A DNA stretch of 25,543 nucleotides from NCBI GenBank assembly GCA_023444095.1, contig JAEZRP010000025.1, positions 1-25,543 of the forward strand, read 5' to 3'. This document shows, piece after piece, positions 16,018 to 23,251 of the stretch. Made by a program: the position numbers and the translations under genes. The first letter of the stretch is position 1. The number at the start of each line of letters is the position of its first letter. The notes beneath the pieces are model-generated. The model worked only from the letters and a program-made list of their open reading frames with translations. It searched no databases and was not told the DNA's origin. The stretch comes from Bacillota bacterium (GTDB lineage: Bacteria; Bacillota; Clostridia; Christensenellales; Aristaeellaceae).

Positions 16018-17010
16018 CTACAGCCGCACGAGTTTCGCGCGGGACGTCCTGTTTTCGCGGCGCAGGAAGCCGGAGTATGCCCAAACACCTCCGAGCGCGG
16101 CGAACAGGTAGCCGAGCGCGAGATTCTTGACGAGGATGGGGATCATTTCCGCCCGCGCCTCCGGGTACTCCCAGATGGAGTGGAGAAGCGGGAAGAGGTC
16201 GTCGAGGGTGAACGCGTCGGCGGCGTAGCCGGAGGAGGTTGCGAGGCTGCCGTCGAGGATGGACCAGGCGAAGGACGCCACCTCAGAGACGGCGAGCGCG
16301 ACGGGCACCATGATGGCGATCATCAGGATGACCAGGAAAACGCGCGTCTTGCCGGGCTTGCCGCCGAACAGCTTGTGGCCGTAATTCGCGCCCAGCCCAA
16401 TGACGACCCCCGCGAGCGAGGCGAAGTAGCCGAGCATGTAGAGGATCACCCAGGGGATGGAACCGATCAGTCCGCCCAGAAGCGCGCCGATCGCGGGCAG
16501 TACCTTACGATTTGGCTCGGCGGCCCTTGCATACGCTTCATCGCCGATCTTGCGCTCGTAATCGTAGTAGCAGCCGTCGTGAAGCGGCAGCGCCACGTTG
16601 TCCGGCTTCGCGAGCGCCCACTTGGTTTCGGCAGCGGACAGCGGTTCTCCGCAGAACGCACACCGCGAAACGCCGGGGAAGCCCAGTCCCGTCAGCATCG
16701 GAACCTCCGTCTCCAGGAACGATTTGAACCGCTTGTTCACGCCGATGGTGGTGTTGAACAGGACTTCGATCATTCCGCCCTTGGGTTCTGCCTGGATGGA
16801 GCGGATTCCATACTTTGCCGGAGGCTTCGAGAGTGCCTCCTTGACGTCCGGCCATGCGCCCTCCGGCGTGCCGACGTACAGGTTCAGCAGGCGGCCGTTC
16901 AAGGTATCGCTGAAGGTCACAGCGATCCCATGGATGACGCCGTATCCAACGTCCGGCCCGTCCTTGAGTCCCAATTCATGCGCAAGCTTCTTTGCGTCTC
17001 TCGTGTACAT
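16018..17010 (-). CDS. Membrane protein with Cys-pair motif, unknown function
   Basis: A 330-residue protein I do not recognise. The N-terminal half (1-150) is soluble and alpha/beta-like, ending in a rubredoxin/zinc-ribbon-like first knuckle CAFCGEP followed by LHDGCYYDYE, giving one CxxC and a later Cys. The C-terminal half has about four transmembrane helices (roughly 167-200, 221-245 and 290-315) and a basic tail (FLRRENRTSRAKLVRL). A membrane-tethered sensor or assembly factor would fit, but nothing proves it. ATG at 17010 follows a GGGGTGG sequence. It lies 20 nt after the DUF4867 gene in the same direction, so the two probably share the promoter at 17677-17705. Confidence 0.7.
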   Translation of the reverse strand: MYTRDAKKLAHELGLKDGPDVGYGVIHGIAVTFSDTLNGRLLNLYVGTPEGAWPDVKEALSKPPAKYGIRSIQAEPKGGMIEVLFNTTIGVNKRFKSFLETEVPMLTGLGFPGVSRCAFCGEPLSAAETKWALAKPDNVALPLHDGCYYDYERKIGDEAYARAAEPNRKVLPAIGALLGGLIGSIPWVILYMLGYFASLAGVVIGLGANYGHKLFGGKPGKTRVFLVILMIAIMVPVALAVSEVASFAWSILDGSLATSSGYAADAFTLDDLFPLLHSIWEYPEARAEMIPILVKNLALGYLFAALGGVWAYSGFLRRENRTSRAKLVRL

Positions 17011-17030
17011 CTCGCCACCCCGCCTTTTGA

Positions 17031-17648
17031 TCAGATCGTTATGTTTTCCCCGACGAGTCCCCGGTGCGCGCCTTCGATTCCGCTCTCAGGGTGCGCGATG
17101 AGCCACTTGTTCGTCGCGGTGAGAAGCTTCGGTTCGCCCTCCTTCATGGGAGAAAAGGCGAGCGGCTCGTTCGTGCCTCTGGGGAGAACGACCGCGACCT
17201 TGAAGGATGTGTCGCCGACGCTGATCGGCGCGTAGTGAAGCGTGGTCGCGTACAACTCGACGAGCGTCCCTGCGGGCGCAAGAAACGCCTCCATCTTGGC
17301 CGTGTCGTAGGTAAAGGTTGCGGGGTCGACGTCCTGCTGTGAGCCAATCAGCAGGATAATGTCCGTGCACGCGAGGTTCAATTCGCTGTCGCGGTGGTAC
17401 TCCACGGCGTTCAGCGTGTGGTTTTTGCCGTTGCAATAGCCGATCTGGATCGGCATGCCGCCGAAGAACGCATCGGACAGCGCCTGAAACGCGTCCGTTT
17501 TCTCGAGCGCGGGCACCGAAGGTAGATAAACCACCCCGTCTGGGGCCTCCGTCTGTTCCATGGCCCCGCGAAGCGCCGATGTATCGATGTAGTCGATCAC
17601 TCTTCCGTACTTCGCGAATGCCGGGTCCCATAGTTTCCTGATTTCCAT
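17031..17648 (-). CDS. DUF4867 family protein
   Basis: A 205-residue protein that I recognise by pattern as DUF4867, a family of about 200 residues in Firmicutes with no firm function. Characteristic stretches: VVYLPSVPALE, FFGGMPIQIGYCNGKNHTLNAVEYH, FTYDTAKMEAFLAPAG, ELYATTLHYAP and NKWLIAHPES. The His-rich beta-type profile (NAVEYHRDSE and a late TTLHYAP) suggests a cupin-like or sugar-isomerase-like fold, which is inference only. ATG at 17648 has GGGAGGG 6 nt upstream; the frame extends 19 codons further but without a ribosome binding site. It has a strong divergent promoter facing away from argG and probably forms an operon with the downstream membrane protein gene. Confidence 0.8.
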   Translation of the reverse strand: MEIRKLWDPAFAKYGRVIDYIDTSALRGAMEQTEAPDGVVYLPSVPALEKTDAFQALSDAFFGGMPIQIGYCNGKNHTLNAVEYHRDSELNLACTDIILLIGSQQDVDPATFTYDTAKMEAFLAPAGTLVELYATTLHYAPISVGDTSFKVAVVLPRGTNEPLAFSPMKEGEPKLLTATNKWLIAHPESGIEGAHRGLVGENITI

Positions 17649-17676
17649 CCCAATCCCTCCCTTTGTGGTTAGATTG

Positions 17677-17705
17677 ATTGTATCATTGCACGCCGCGAAC
17701 GTCAA
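17677..17705 (-). promoter_or_regulatory. Promoter of the DUF4867 operon
   Basis: Minus strand TTGACG (17700-17705), 17 nt, TACAAT (17677-17682): five of six matches in each hexamer, with the predicted start about 22 nt upstream of the coding start. Confidence 0.75.
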
Positions 17706-17730
17706 TAATTTACAGACAATATACGCGAGT

Positions 17731-17757
17731 ATTCGGATTCAAGGTTGACATCCGAAT
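17731..17757. promoter_or_regulatory. Palindromic operator-like site over the argG -35
   Basis: ATTCGGAT (17731-17738) and its exact inverted copy ATCCGAAT (17750-17757) flank 11 nt that contain most of the argG -35 hexamer. Half-site centres are 19 bp apart, about two helical turns, typical of a dimeric repressor. It does not match the ARG box I know (TNTGAATWWWWATTCANW) well enough to call ArgR. Confidence 0.55.
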
Positions 17758-17772
17758 AAAAGCCGCTATAAT
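17745..17772 (+). promoter_or_regulatory. Consensus sigma-A promoter of argG
   Basis: TTGACA (17745-17750), a 16-nt spacer and TATAAT (17767-17772); both hexamers are perfect. The leader to the argG ATG is about 38 nt. Confidence 0.85.
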
Positions 17773-17816
17773 ATACACATGATACGCATAAAAATACAGA
17801 TCGCGAGGGTTTGAAA

Positions 17817-19022
<1,206 letters not shown>

Positions 19023-19026
19023 GCGG

Positions 19027-19060
19027 GGAAGACCCGGAGCCGCCACTCGCCGGGCCTTCC
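19027..19060 (+). terminator. Hairpin just after argG, no T tract
   Basis: GGAAG-A-CCCGG, a 12-nt loop, CCGGG-C-CTTCC: 10 pairs with one A/C mismatch, starting 4 nt after the argG stop. The sequence after it (GTCCAAGGG) has no T run, so it may be a 3'-stabilising or processing hairpin that lets some transcripts continue to argH. Confidence 0.45.
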
Positions 19061-19114
19061 GTCCAAGGGTTGACGTACTATAGGATTCCAAACTGGGGGA
19101 TAGGTTATGATCCG

Positions 19115-19235
19115 TCGGTCGTCCGGGGCCGAGGCGCGCTGATCGACTTGATCGATCGGCGCGGTCGCGAAGCGATTTGGTTTGCCAGGGGCAAACCAAC
19201 CTTGCCCCGAACGACCGAATTTGCAATCGGGGAGG
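19115..19235 (+). ncRNA. Candidate cis-regulatory structured RNA upstream of argH
   Basis: The segment 19115-19218 folds by eye into a closed four-way junction. P1 pairs TCGGTCGTCCGGGGC (19115-19129) with GCCCCGAACGACCGA (19204-19218), 14 of 15 pairs. P2 pairs 19135-19146 with 19152-19163, 12 bp with one wobble and loop CTTGA. P3 is TCGC-GAA-GCGA (19165-19175). P4 pairs TTGGTTTGCC with GGCAAACCAA around loop AGG (19177-19199), 10 perfect bp. Only about ten bases are outside stems or hairpin loops. The alternative pairing CCCCGA (19205-19210) with TCGGGG (19227-19232) would break P1 and cover the argH ribosome binding site GGGGAGG (19229-19235). This is a plausible translational switch. I recognise no known riboswitch or T-box consensus. 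A small inverted-repeat mobile element is the main alternative. Confidence 0.6.
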
Positions 19236-19242
19236 CGTTTGG

Positions 19243-20619
19243 ATGAAGCTATGGGAAGGGCGCATGTCGGGGGAAATCGACGAGAGGCTCAACAAGCTGA
19301 ATGCGTCGATCGGGTTTGACATGCGCATGTATCGGCAGGATATCACCGGGTCGATTGCGCACGCGCGGATGCTGGGGAAGACCGGGATCATCGAGGCGGG
19401 TGAGGCGGAGAAGATCGTCCGTGGGCTCGAGGGCATTCTTTCCGATCTGCAATCGGGCGCGCTCGAGATCGACAGGGCGGCGGAGGACATCCATACGTTC
19501 GTGGAGGTCGAGCTGACCGCGCGCATCGGCGACGCAGGCAAGCGCCTGCACACCGCGCGCAGCCGGAACGACCAGGTCGCGCTCGACATCCGTATGTACC
19601 TCGCGGACGAGATCGACGCGCTCACGGGGCTTGTGAAGGCGCTGGCGGAGGCGATCTGCGACGTGGCGGAGAAGCACACCGAGTCCGTCATGCCGGGCTA
19701 CACGCACCTCCAGAGGGCGCAGCCGGTGACACTCGGACACTATCTGATGGCCTACGCGCAGATGCTGCTCAGGGACGCAGGGCGGCTCCGGGACTGCAAG
19801 GCGCGCACGCTCGTCATGCCGCTCGGAAACGGCGCGCTCGCGGGCACGACCTACCCCCTCGACCGGCGCATGGTCGCTGCGGAGCTGGGCTTTTCGGATG
19901 TCTCAATGAACTCGCTCGACGGCGTGTGCGACCGCGACTTCGCGCTGGAGCTGATGTCGGCACTTTCGATCCTCATGATGCACCTCTCGCGGCTGAGCGA
20001 GGAAATCTGCCTCTGGTGCTCGTGGGAGTTCCGGTTCATGACGCTCGACGACCGATTCTCGACGGGCTCTTCCATCATGCCTCAGAAAAAGAACCCCGAC
20101 CTCGCCGAGCTCGTGCGCGGCAAGACCGGACGCGTGTACGGAGACCTCGTGACGCTCCTGACCGCCATGAAGGGCCTGCCCCTTTCCTACAACAAGGATA
20201 TTCAGGAGGACAAGGAGGCTGTTTTCGACGCGCTCGACACTGCGTCAATCTGCCTCGAGGTCATGGCGCCCATGCTCAAGTCGGCGACTTTCCACGTAGA
20301 AAACATGCGCGCCGCCGCCGCGAAGGGCTTTATCAACGCCACCGACTGCGCGGACTACCTGACCCGCAAGGGAGTGCCCTTCCGCGACGCGTACAACGTG
20401 GTCGGGCGACTCGTGCGTGCGTGCGTGGAGAAGGACGCGACGCTCGAGAAGCTTCCGCTCGCGGACTACAGGGCTGCGCACCCCGCCTTCGGCGAGGACA
20501 TCTATGCGGCGATCGACCTTCTCACTTGCGTGGAAAAGCGCGAGGTGGAAGGCGGCCCCGCGCCGTCCGCGGTCAAAAGGCAGATCGCCTGGACGCGCGA
20601 AAAGTTCGCCGTGCTCTGA
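19243..20619 (+). CDS. argH: Argininosuccinate lyase
   Basis: A 458-residue lyase of the fumarase/aspartase superfamily, splitting argininosuccinate into arginine and fumarate, the final step of arginine synthesis; active as a homotetramer. Landmarks: the N-terminal MKLWEGRMSGEIDERLNKLN, DIHTFVEVELT, HTARSRNDQVALDIRMYL, the active-site TGYTHLQRAQPVT-type block (here MPGYTHLQRAQPVTLGHY), and the superfamily signature SSIMPQKKNPD near residue 277 with the catalytic Ser. Length is typical. ATG at 19243 has GGGGAGG 7 nt upstream. That site lies within reach of the alternative pairing of the preceding structured element, so expression relative to argG may be set there. A strong terminator follows. 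Confidence 0.97.
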   Translation: MKLWEGRMSGEIDERLNKLNASIGFDMRMYRQDITGSIAHARMLGKTGIIEAGEAEKIVRGLEGILSDLQSGALEIDRAAEDIHTFVEVELTARIGDAGKRLHTARSRNDQVALDIRMYLADEIDALTGLVKALAEAICDVAEKHTESVMPGYTHLQRAQPVTLGHYLMAYAQMLLRDAGRLRDCKARTLVMPLGNGALAGTTYPLDRRMVAAELGFSDVSMNSLDGVCDRDFALELMSALSILMMHLSRLSEEICLWCSWEFRFMTLDDRFSTGSSIMPQKKNPDLAELVRGKTGRVYGDLVTLLTAMKGLPLSYNKDIQEDKEAVFDALDTASICLEVMAPMLKSATFHVENMRAAAAKGFINATDCADYLTRKGVPFRDAYNVVGRLVRACVEKDATLEKLPLADYRAAHPAFGEDIYAAIDLLTCVEKREVEGGPAPSAVKRQIAWTREKFAVL

Positions 20620-20632
20620 TGGCCAAAACGCG

Positions 20633-20677
20633 ATCCGCCCCGTCCCCTCCGCACAGAGCGGGGAGAACGGGGCGGAT
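20633..20677 (+). terminator. Terminator of argG-argH
   Basis: ATCCGCCCCGT (20633-20643) pairs perfectly with ACGGGGCGGAT (20667-20677), 11 bp, with further pairing in the 23-nt interior. GTTTG follows on plus; CGCGTTTTGG follows on minus, so it may act both ways. Confidence 0.7.
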
Positions 20678-20690
20678 GTTTGCGCATGAA

Positions 20691-20714
20691 AGGGGAGGAA
20701 TGAAATCCTCCCCT
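20691..20714 (-). terminator. Terminator of the TM/coiled-coil gene pair
   Basis: AGGGGAGGA / TCCTCCCCT, 9 perfect bp around a 6-nt loop, then TTTCAT on the minus strand. It sits about 20 nt after the stop at 20734. Confidence 0.6.
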
Positions 20715-20733
20715 CATCTTATGCGGATCGCTC

Positions 20734-21144
20734 CTACGGCGCGGTCGTGGGTTTCACGGTCGGCGTGGCGGTGGGCTTGACCGTGGGCTCGGCGGTGGGC
20801 TTAACCGTCGGCGTGGCGGTGGGCTCCGCAGTGGGCTCGGGCGTGGGCGTCGGCTCGGCGGTGGGCTCGGGCGTTTTGAGAAGCTCGGCCTTCTGATCCT
20901 TGAGCGCGCTGACCTCGTCCTTCATGGCGTCGATCGTGCCCTTGTAGTCTTTGGCGTCGTAGGCGGCCTGGATCTCATCCCGCTGCTGGGTGAGCTCGGA
21001 AACCTGCGCTTCGTAGCTGGCAACTTCCTCGGCCTTCACGTTCTTGATGCGCACCTGAAGAAAAATAATCAGGGCGAGGACGAGCGCGCAGGCAATGACG
21101 AGGACGATGATTGTCTTTTTTTGATTCTTAAACTTGCGTTCCAC
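20734..21144 (-). CDS. Small membrane-anchored coiled-coil protein with Pro-Thr tail
   Basis: 136 residues, unknown function. A basic N-terminus (MERKFKNQKK) precedes one transmembrane helix (about 11-31), then a heptad-like coiled coil (about 35-88, KAEEVASYEAQVSEL and following) and a C-terminal Pro-Thr tail (about 90-136, PTPEPTAEPTATPTVKPT) of the same style as the linker of the large protein at 9808. The N-in orientation would place coil and tail outside the cell. GTG at 21144 is the start because GGAG lies 10 nt upstream and no ATG is available. It follows a similar but tail-less 97-residue gene by 36 nt and probably shares its promoter. Confidence 0.75.
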   Translation of the reverse strand: MERKFKNQKKTIIVLVIACALVLALIIFLQVRIKNVKAEEVASYEAQVSELTQQRDEIQAAYDAKDYKGTIDAMKDEVSALKDQKAELLKTPEPTAEPTPTPEPTAEPTATPTVKPTAEPTVKPTATPTVKPTTAP

Positions 21145-21180
21145 GATCAGGCAGCTCCCTTCATTTCATCAATCTCGTGA

Positions 21181-21474
21181 TCAGTCGCCGGTGTAGGTCC
21201 CGGCCTCGATGGCGGCGATATCCGTCTTCAGCGCGTCGATATCCTCCTGATATCCGGCGATCTTCTCGTCGTTCGAAACGGTGTCGTCCTGAATGCCGGT
21301 TATTTCCTCATTCAGTTCCGCCAGTTGATCGCGGTAGGAGAGCTTCGTCTTGGTTTTGGCGCTTTTCACGTCGCCCGCGATGATGATCGCATAAAGAATG
21401 AGCAAAATCAACGCGATGATCAGGATCGTCAAGATGATTTTGTTTTTCTTGAGCGCTTTCTCGAGGTTCTGCAT
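21181..21474 (-). CDS. Small membrane-anchored coiled-coil protein
   Basis: 97 residues, unknown function. Layout: basic N-terminus (MQNLEKALKKNK), a transmembrane helix (about 13-33, IILTILIIALILLILYAIII), then a coiled coil to the end (YRDQLAELNEEI..., YQEDIDALKTDIAAIE). The shape recalls FtsL/DivIC-type bitopic division proteins or short septum-associated proteins, but size, topology and coil are the only likeness, so I do not assign that role. ATG at 21474 has AGGGAG 9 nt upstream. Its architecture matches the next gene, suggesting they are diverged paralogs or partners in one complex. The promoter just upstream carries a palindrome. Confidence 0.75.
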   Translation of the reverse strand: MQNLEKALKKNKIILTILIIALILLILYAIIIAGDVKSAKTKTKLSYRDQLAELNEEITGIQDDTVSNDEKIAGYQEDIDALKTDIAAIEAGTYTGD

Positions 21475-21507
21475 GATCGGTAACTCCCTTCGTTGTCGTG
21501 TGGATCT

Positions 21508-21528
21508 ATTATAGCATAGGTTCTATGC
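21508..21528 (-). promoter_or_regulatory. Extended -10 promoter with overlapping palindrome
   Basis: Minus strand TGCTATAAT: perfect TATAAT (21508-21513) plus extended TG; the -35 is poor. Directly upstream lies GCATAG-GTT-CTATGC (21514-21528), a perfect 6-bp inverted repeat that overlaps the extended -10 and spacer. A poor -35 plus a palindrome suggests control by a DNA-binding protein. Confidence 0.55.
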
Positions 21529-21608
21529 AAATGGAAGATCATTTATGTACGTTTTCACTGGAATATGATGCTTTCATTGACCGAAAAAAGGCTTTTTCAA
21601 AACGATTT

Positions 21609-21629
21609 AAAAAAGGGCCGCGCCGGCCC
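21609..21629 (-). terminator. Terminator of the flavoprotein gene
   Basis: Minus strand GGGCCG-GCG-CGGCCC followed by TTTTTT, a short perfect stem with a true T tract, about 60 nt after the stop at 21688. The remaining gene-free bases 21530-21687 hold nothing else I can name. Confidence 0.75.
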
Positions 21630-21687
21630 CAGGAACCTCTGAGCGGGAAGGGAAATGGGGCCCGCGCAGCCGCGCCGATCCGCGGAG

Positions 21688-22557
21688 TCAGCGCGCCTTT
21701 CGCGCCCGTAGCGCCCGGACGGCTTCGGTCCCGGCGCGCGCGCCCTCGTAGACCGCCTTGGCGATCTGCATCATGCCGCCGGTGCAGTCACCCGCCGCGT
21801 ACAAAAGCGGAATGCTCGACTGCATCTCGCCGTCCACGCGGATGCGGTTGCCCACCGTCTCTGCGCCCACCTTCTTGGCGAGGTCGGCGCTTCCGGCCAC
21901 GCCCTGCGCGACGAACAATCCGCTGACCGAGAGCGTTCCGCCGTCTTCGAATGCGATTTCTTCCAGCAGGTTGCCGCCCCGCAGATCCGAGACGCGGCGG
22001 GTATCCACGTTGAGCCCCTCGGGCAGGTTCTCGATGGGCTTCATGCCGTGCGTGACGAGCGTGACGGAGCGCGCCAGCGGCAAAAGTTCGCGCGCCTCGT
22101 GGGCCGCGTAGTCGCAGCAACCCAGAATCGCGACGTCCTTTCCCCGGTAGAAAAACCCGTCGCATACCGCGCAGAAGCTGACGCCCCGGCCCTCGAACTT
22201 CGAGAAACCGGGAATTTTCGGAAGCGCGCGCGAAGAGCCGGTGGCCAATATGACGCTGTCGGCCTCCCACGCCGAGGCGCCTCCCACGACCGTGAACCGC
22301 TCGCCGTCGTATCCGAGGTTCACGACTTCGTCGCGCACGATTTCGACGCCCAGCCGCGCCGCCTGCCTCCGGCCGCGCGCGATCAATTCCGCACCCGAGA
22401 CGGGCTCCTCGGAGCCGTAGAAGTTTTCGATCTTGTCCGCCTTTTCGAGCGCGCCCGCGCCCCCCGCCACGACCGTCGCCCGAATGCCCGCGCGCGCCAC
22501 GTAGATGGCTGCGGAAATGCCGGCCGGCCCGCCGCCCACGATCACAATCCGATCCAT
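21688..22557 (-). CDS. Thioredoxin reductase-like FAD flavoprotein
   Basis: A 289-residue two-domain disulfide oxidoreductase. The FAD-binding GGGPAGISAAIY is at residues 8-19, ATGSS at 105-109, the redox motif CAVCDG (Cys129, Cys132) is in the expected place, and the C-terminal FAD block reads YAAGDCTGG. This normally reduces thioredoxin or a glutaredoxin-like partner. The nucleotide domain is odd: where NADPH-dependent enzymes have GxGxxA and HRRxxxR, this one reads ILGCCDYAAHEA and VTHGMKP. It may therefore use NADH or another donor; clostridial ferredoxin- or flavin-linked reductases with degraded NADPH motifs are known. ATG at 22557 has GGGAGG 4 nt upstream. No thioredoxin gene is adjacent. 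Confidence 0.85.
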   Translation of the reverse strand: MDRIVIVGGGPAGISAAIYVARAGIRATVVAGGAGALEKADKIENFYGSEEPVSGAELIARGRRQAARLGVEIVRDEVVNLGYDGERFTVVGGASAWEADSVILATGSSRALPKIPGFSKFEGRGVSFCAVCDGFFYRGKDVAILGCCDYAAHEARELLPLARSVTLVTHGMKPIENLPEGLNVDTRRVSDLRGGNLLEEIAFEDGGTLSVSGLFVAQGVAGSADLAKKVGAETVGNRIRVDGEMQSSIPLLYAAGDCTGGMMQIAKAVYEGARAGTEAVRALRARKAR

Positions 22558-22712
22558 GTTTCCTCCCGTTTTCCAAACAAATCAGCACCGAGGTGTCAAA
22601 AGTCCACTTCCATCCTCCGCGCCACGACCGATTGCGCTCGCCTGCGAAATGGGTTGCGGCATCATCGGGGGAAGCGGACGCTTGACATACGAATCATCTG
22701 CTGTCATTTGAT

Positions 22713-22741
22713 AAAATATACCGCATACGCCGCTTTTTCAA
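22713..22741 (-). promoter_or_regulatory. Candidate promoter of the flavoprotein gene
   Basis: Minus strand TTGAAA (22736-22741), 17 nt, TATTTT (22713-22718), with TATATT overlapping two bases upstream. This implies a leader of about 150 nt before the ATG at 22557. A perfect TTGACA also lies at 22594-22599 but has no usable -10. The gene-free stretch 22558-22737 holds nothing else recognisable. Confidence 0.4.
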
Positions 22742-23193
22742 GCAAGCGACTCGATATAGTCACGCACCTCCCGCGCGCAGGGCGGGGAAATCGGCTCCGG
22801 CAGAGCATCGAGCGGGAAAAAGCGCGCTTCGTCGCTTTCGAGATGGTCCGGCGACAATTCTCCCGCGAAATCGTCCGACACGAACAAGACGTCGATGTTT
22901 GAGATCTCGTCGCCGTTCGGATAGACGTGGCGCATGTCCGGGCCGGAGTAGACCCCGAACAGCCGCATCGCGCGCACGGTCAGGCCCGTCTCCTCGAGGA
23001 TTTCCCGGCGTGCGGCGTCCTCCACCCGCTCTGAAACATCCACCGCGCCGCCGGGAAACGCCCAACAACCGTTGTCGCGCCGCCTGTGCAGGAGAATTTC
23101 ACCCCGTCCGTTTTCGAGAATGACGCTCGCGCCGCAAACGAGGATCGGAACGTGTCCCGCCGCCGCGCGCAGGACCTTCATGTATTCGTGCAT
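22738..23193 (-). CDS. Nudix hydrolase
   Basis: A 151-residue Nudix-fold pyrophosphohydrolase acting on a nucleoside diphosphate linked to some moiety. The Nudix box is complete: G-x5-E-x7-REILEETGL around residues 49-71 (GGAVDVSERVEDAARREI...), preceded by CWAFPG. The surrounding sequence (LLHRRRDNGCWAFPGG, GVYSGPDMRHVYPNGDE) resembles the MutT/ADP-ribose-like Nudix branch common in Firmicutes, but the substrate cannot be told. I chose ATG at 23193; GGAGG lies only 3 nt before it, and ATG 23181 is an alternative. A GTG further out at 23217 would start inside the terminator of the ribosomal operon and is rejected. No promoter of its own is evident. Confidence 0.85.
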   Translation of the reverse strand: MHEYMKVLRAAAGHVPILVCGASVILENGRGEILLHRRRDNGCWAFPGGAVDVSERVEDAARREILEETGLTVRAMRLFGVYSGPDMRHVYPNGDEISNIDVLFVSDDFAGELSPDHLESDEARFFPLDALPEPISPPCAREVRDYIESLA

Positions 23194-23207
23194 ATTCCTC
23201 CATATGG

Positions 23208-23239
23208 AAAACCCCACCTCGCCGTGGAGCGAGATGGGG
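23208..23239 (-). terminator. Terminator closing the rpmG-secE-nusG-rplK-rplA operon
   Basis: Minus strand CCCCATCTCGC, a 6-nt loop, GCGAGGTGGGG (11 pairs, one G-U) followed directly by TTTT. It starts 13 nt after the rplA stop. Confidence 0.85.
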
Positions 23240-23251
23240 GATCGCGTCGAT

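Noticed and set aside
19070..19111. TTGACG and TATGAT considered as an argH promoter
   Set aside because: The two hexamers are 30 nt apart, and neither has a matching partner at 16-18 nt.
19115..19218. Four-stem element considered as tRNA, tmRNA or T-box leader
   Set aside because: Stem lengths, junction and loops do not fit tRNA, there is no CCA-type acceptor, and no T-box bulge sequence or terminator/antiterminator pair is seen.
23194..23217. GTG at 23217 as the Nudix gene start
   Set aside because: It would place the start inside the terminator stem of the ribosomal operon; the ATG at 23193 fits the family length better.
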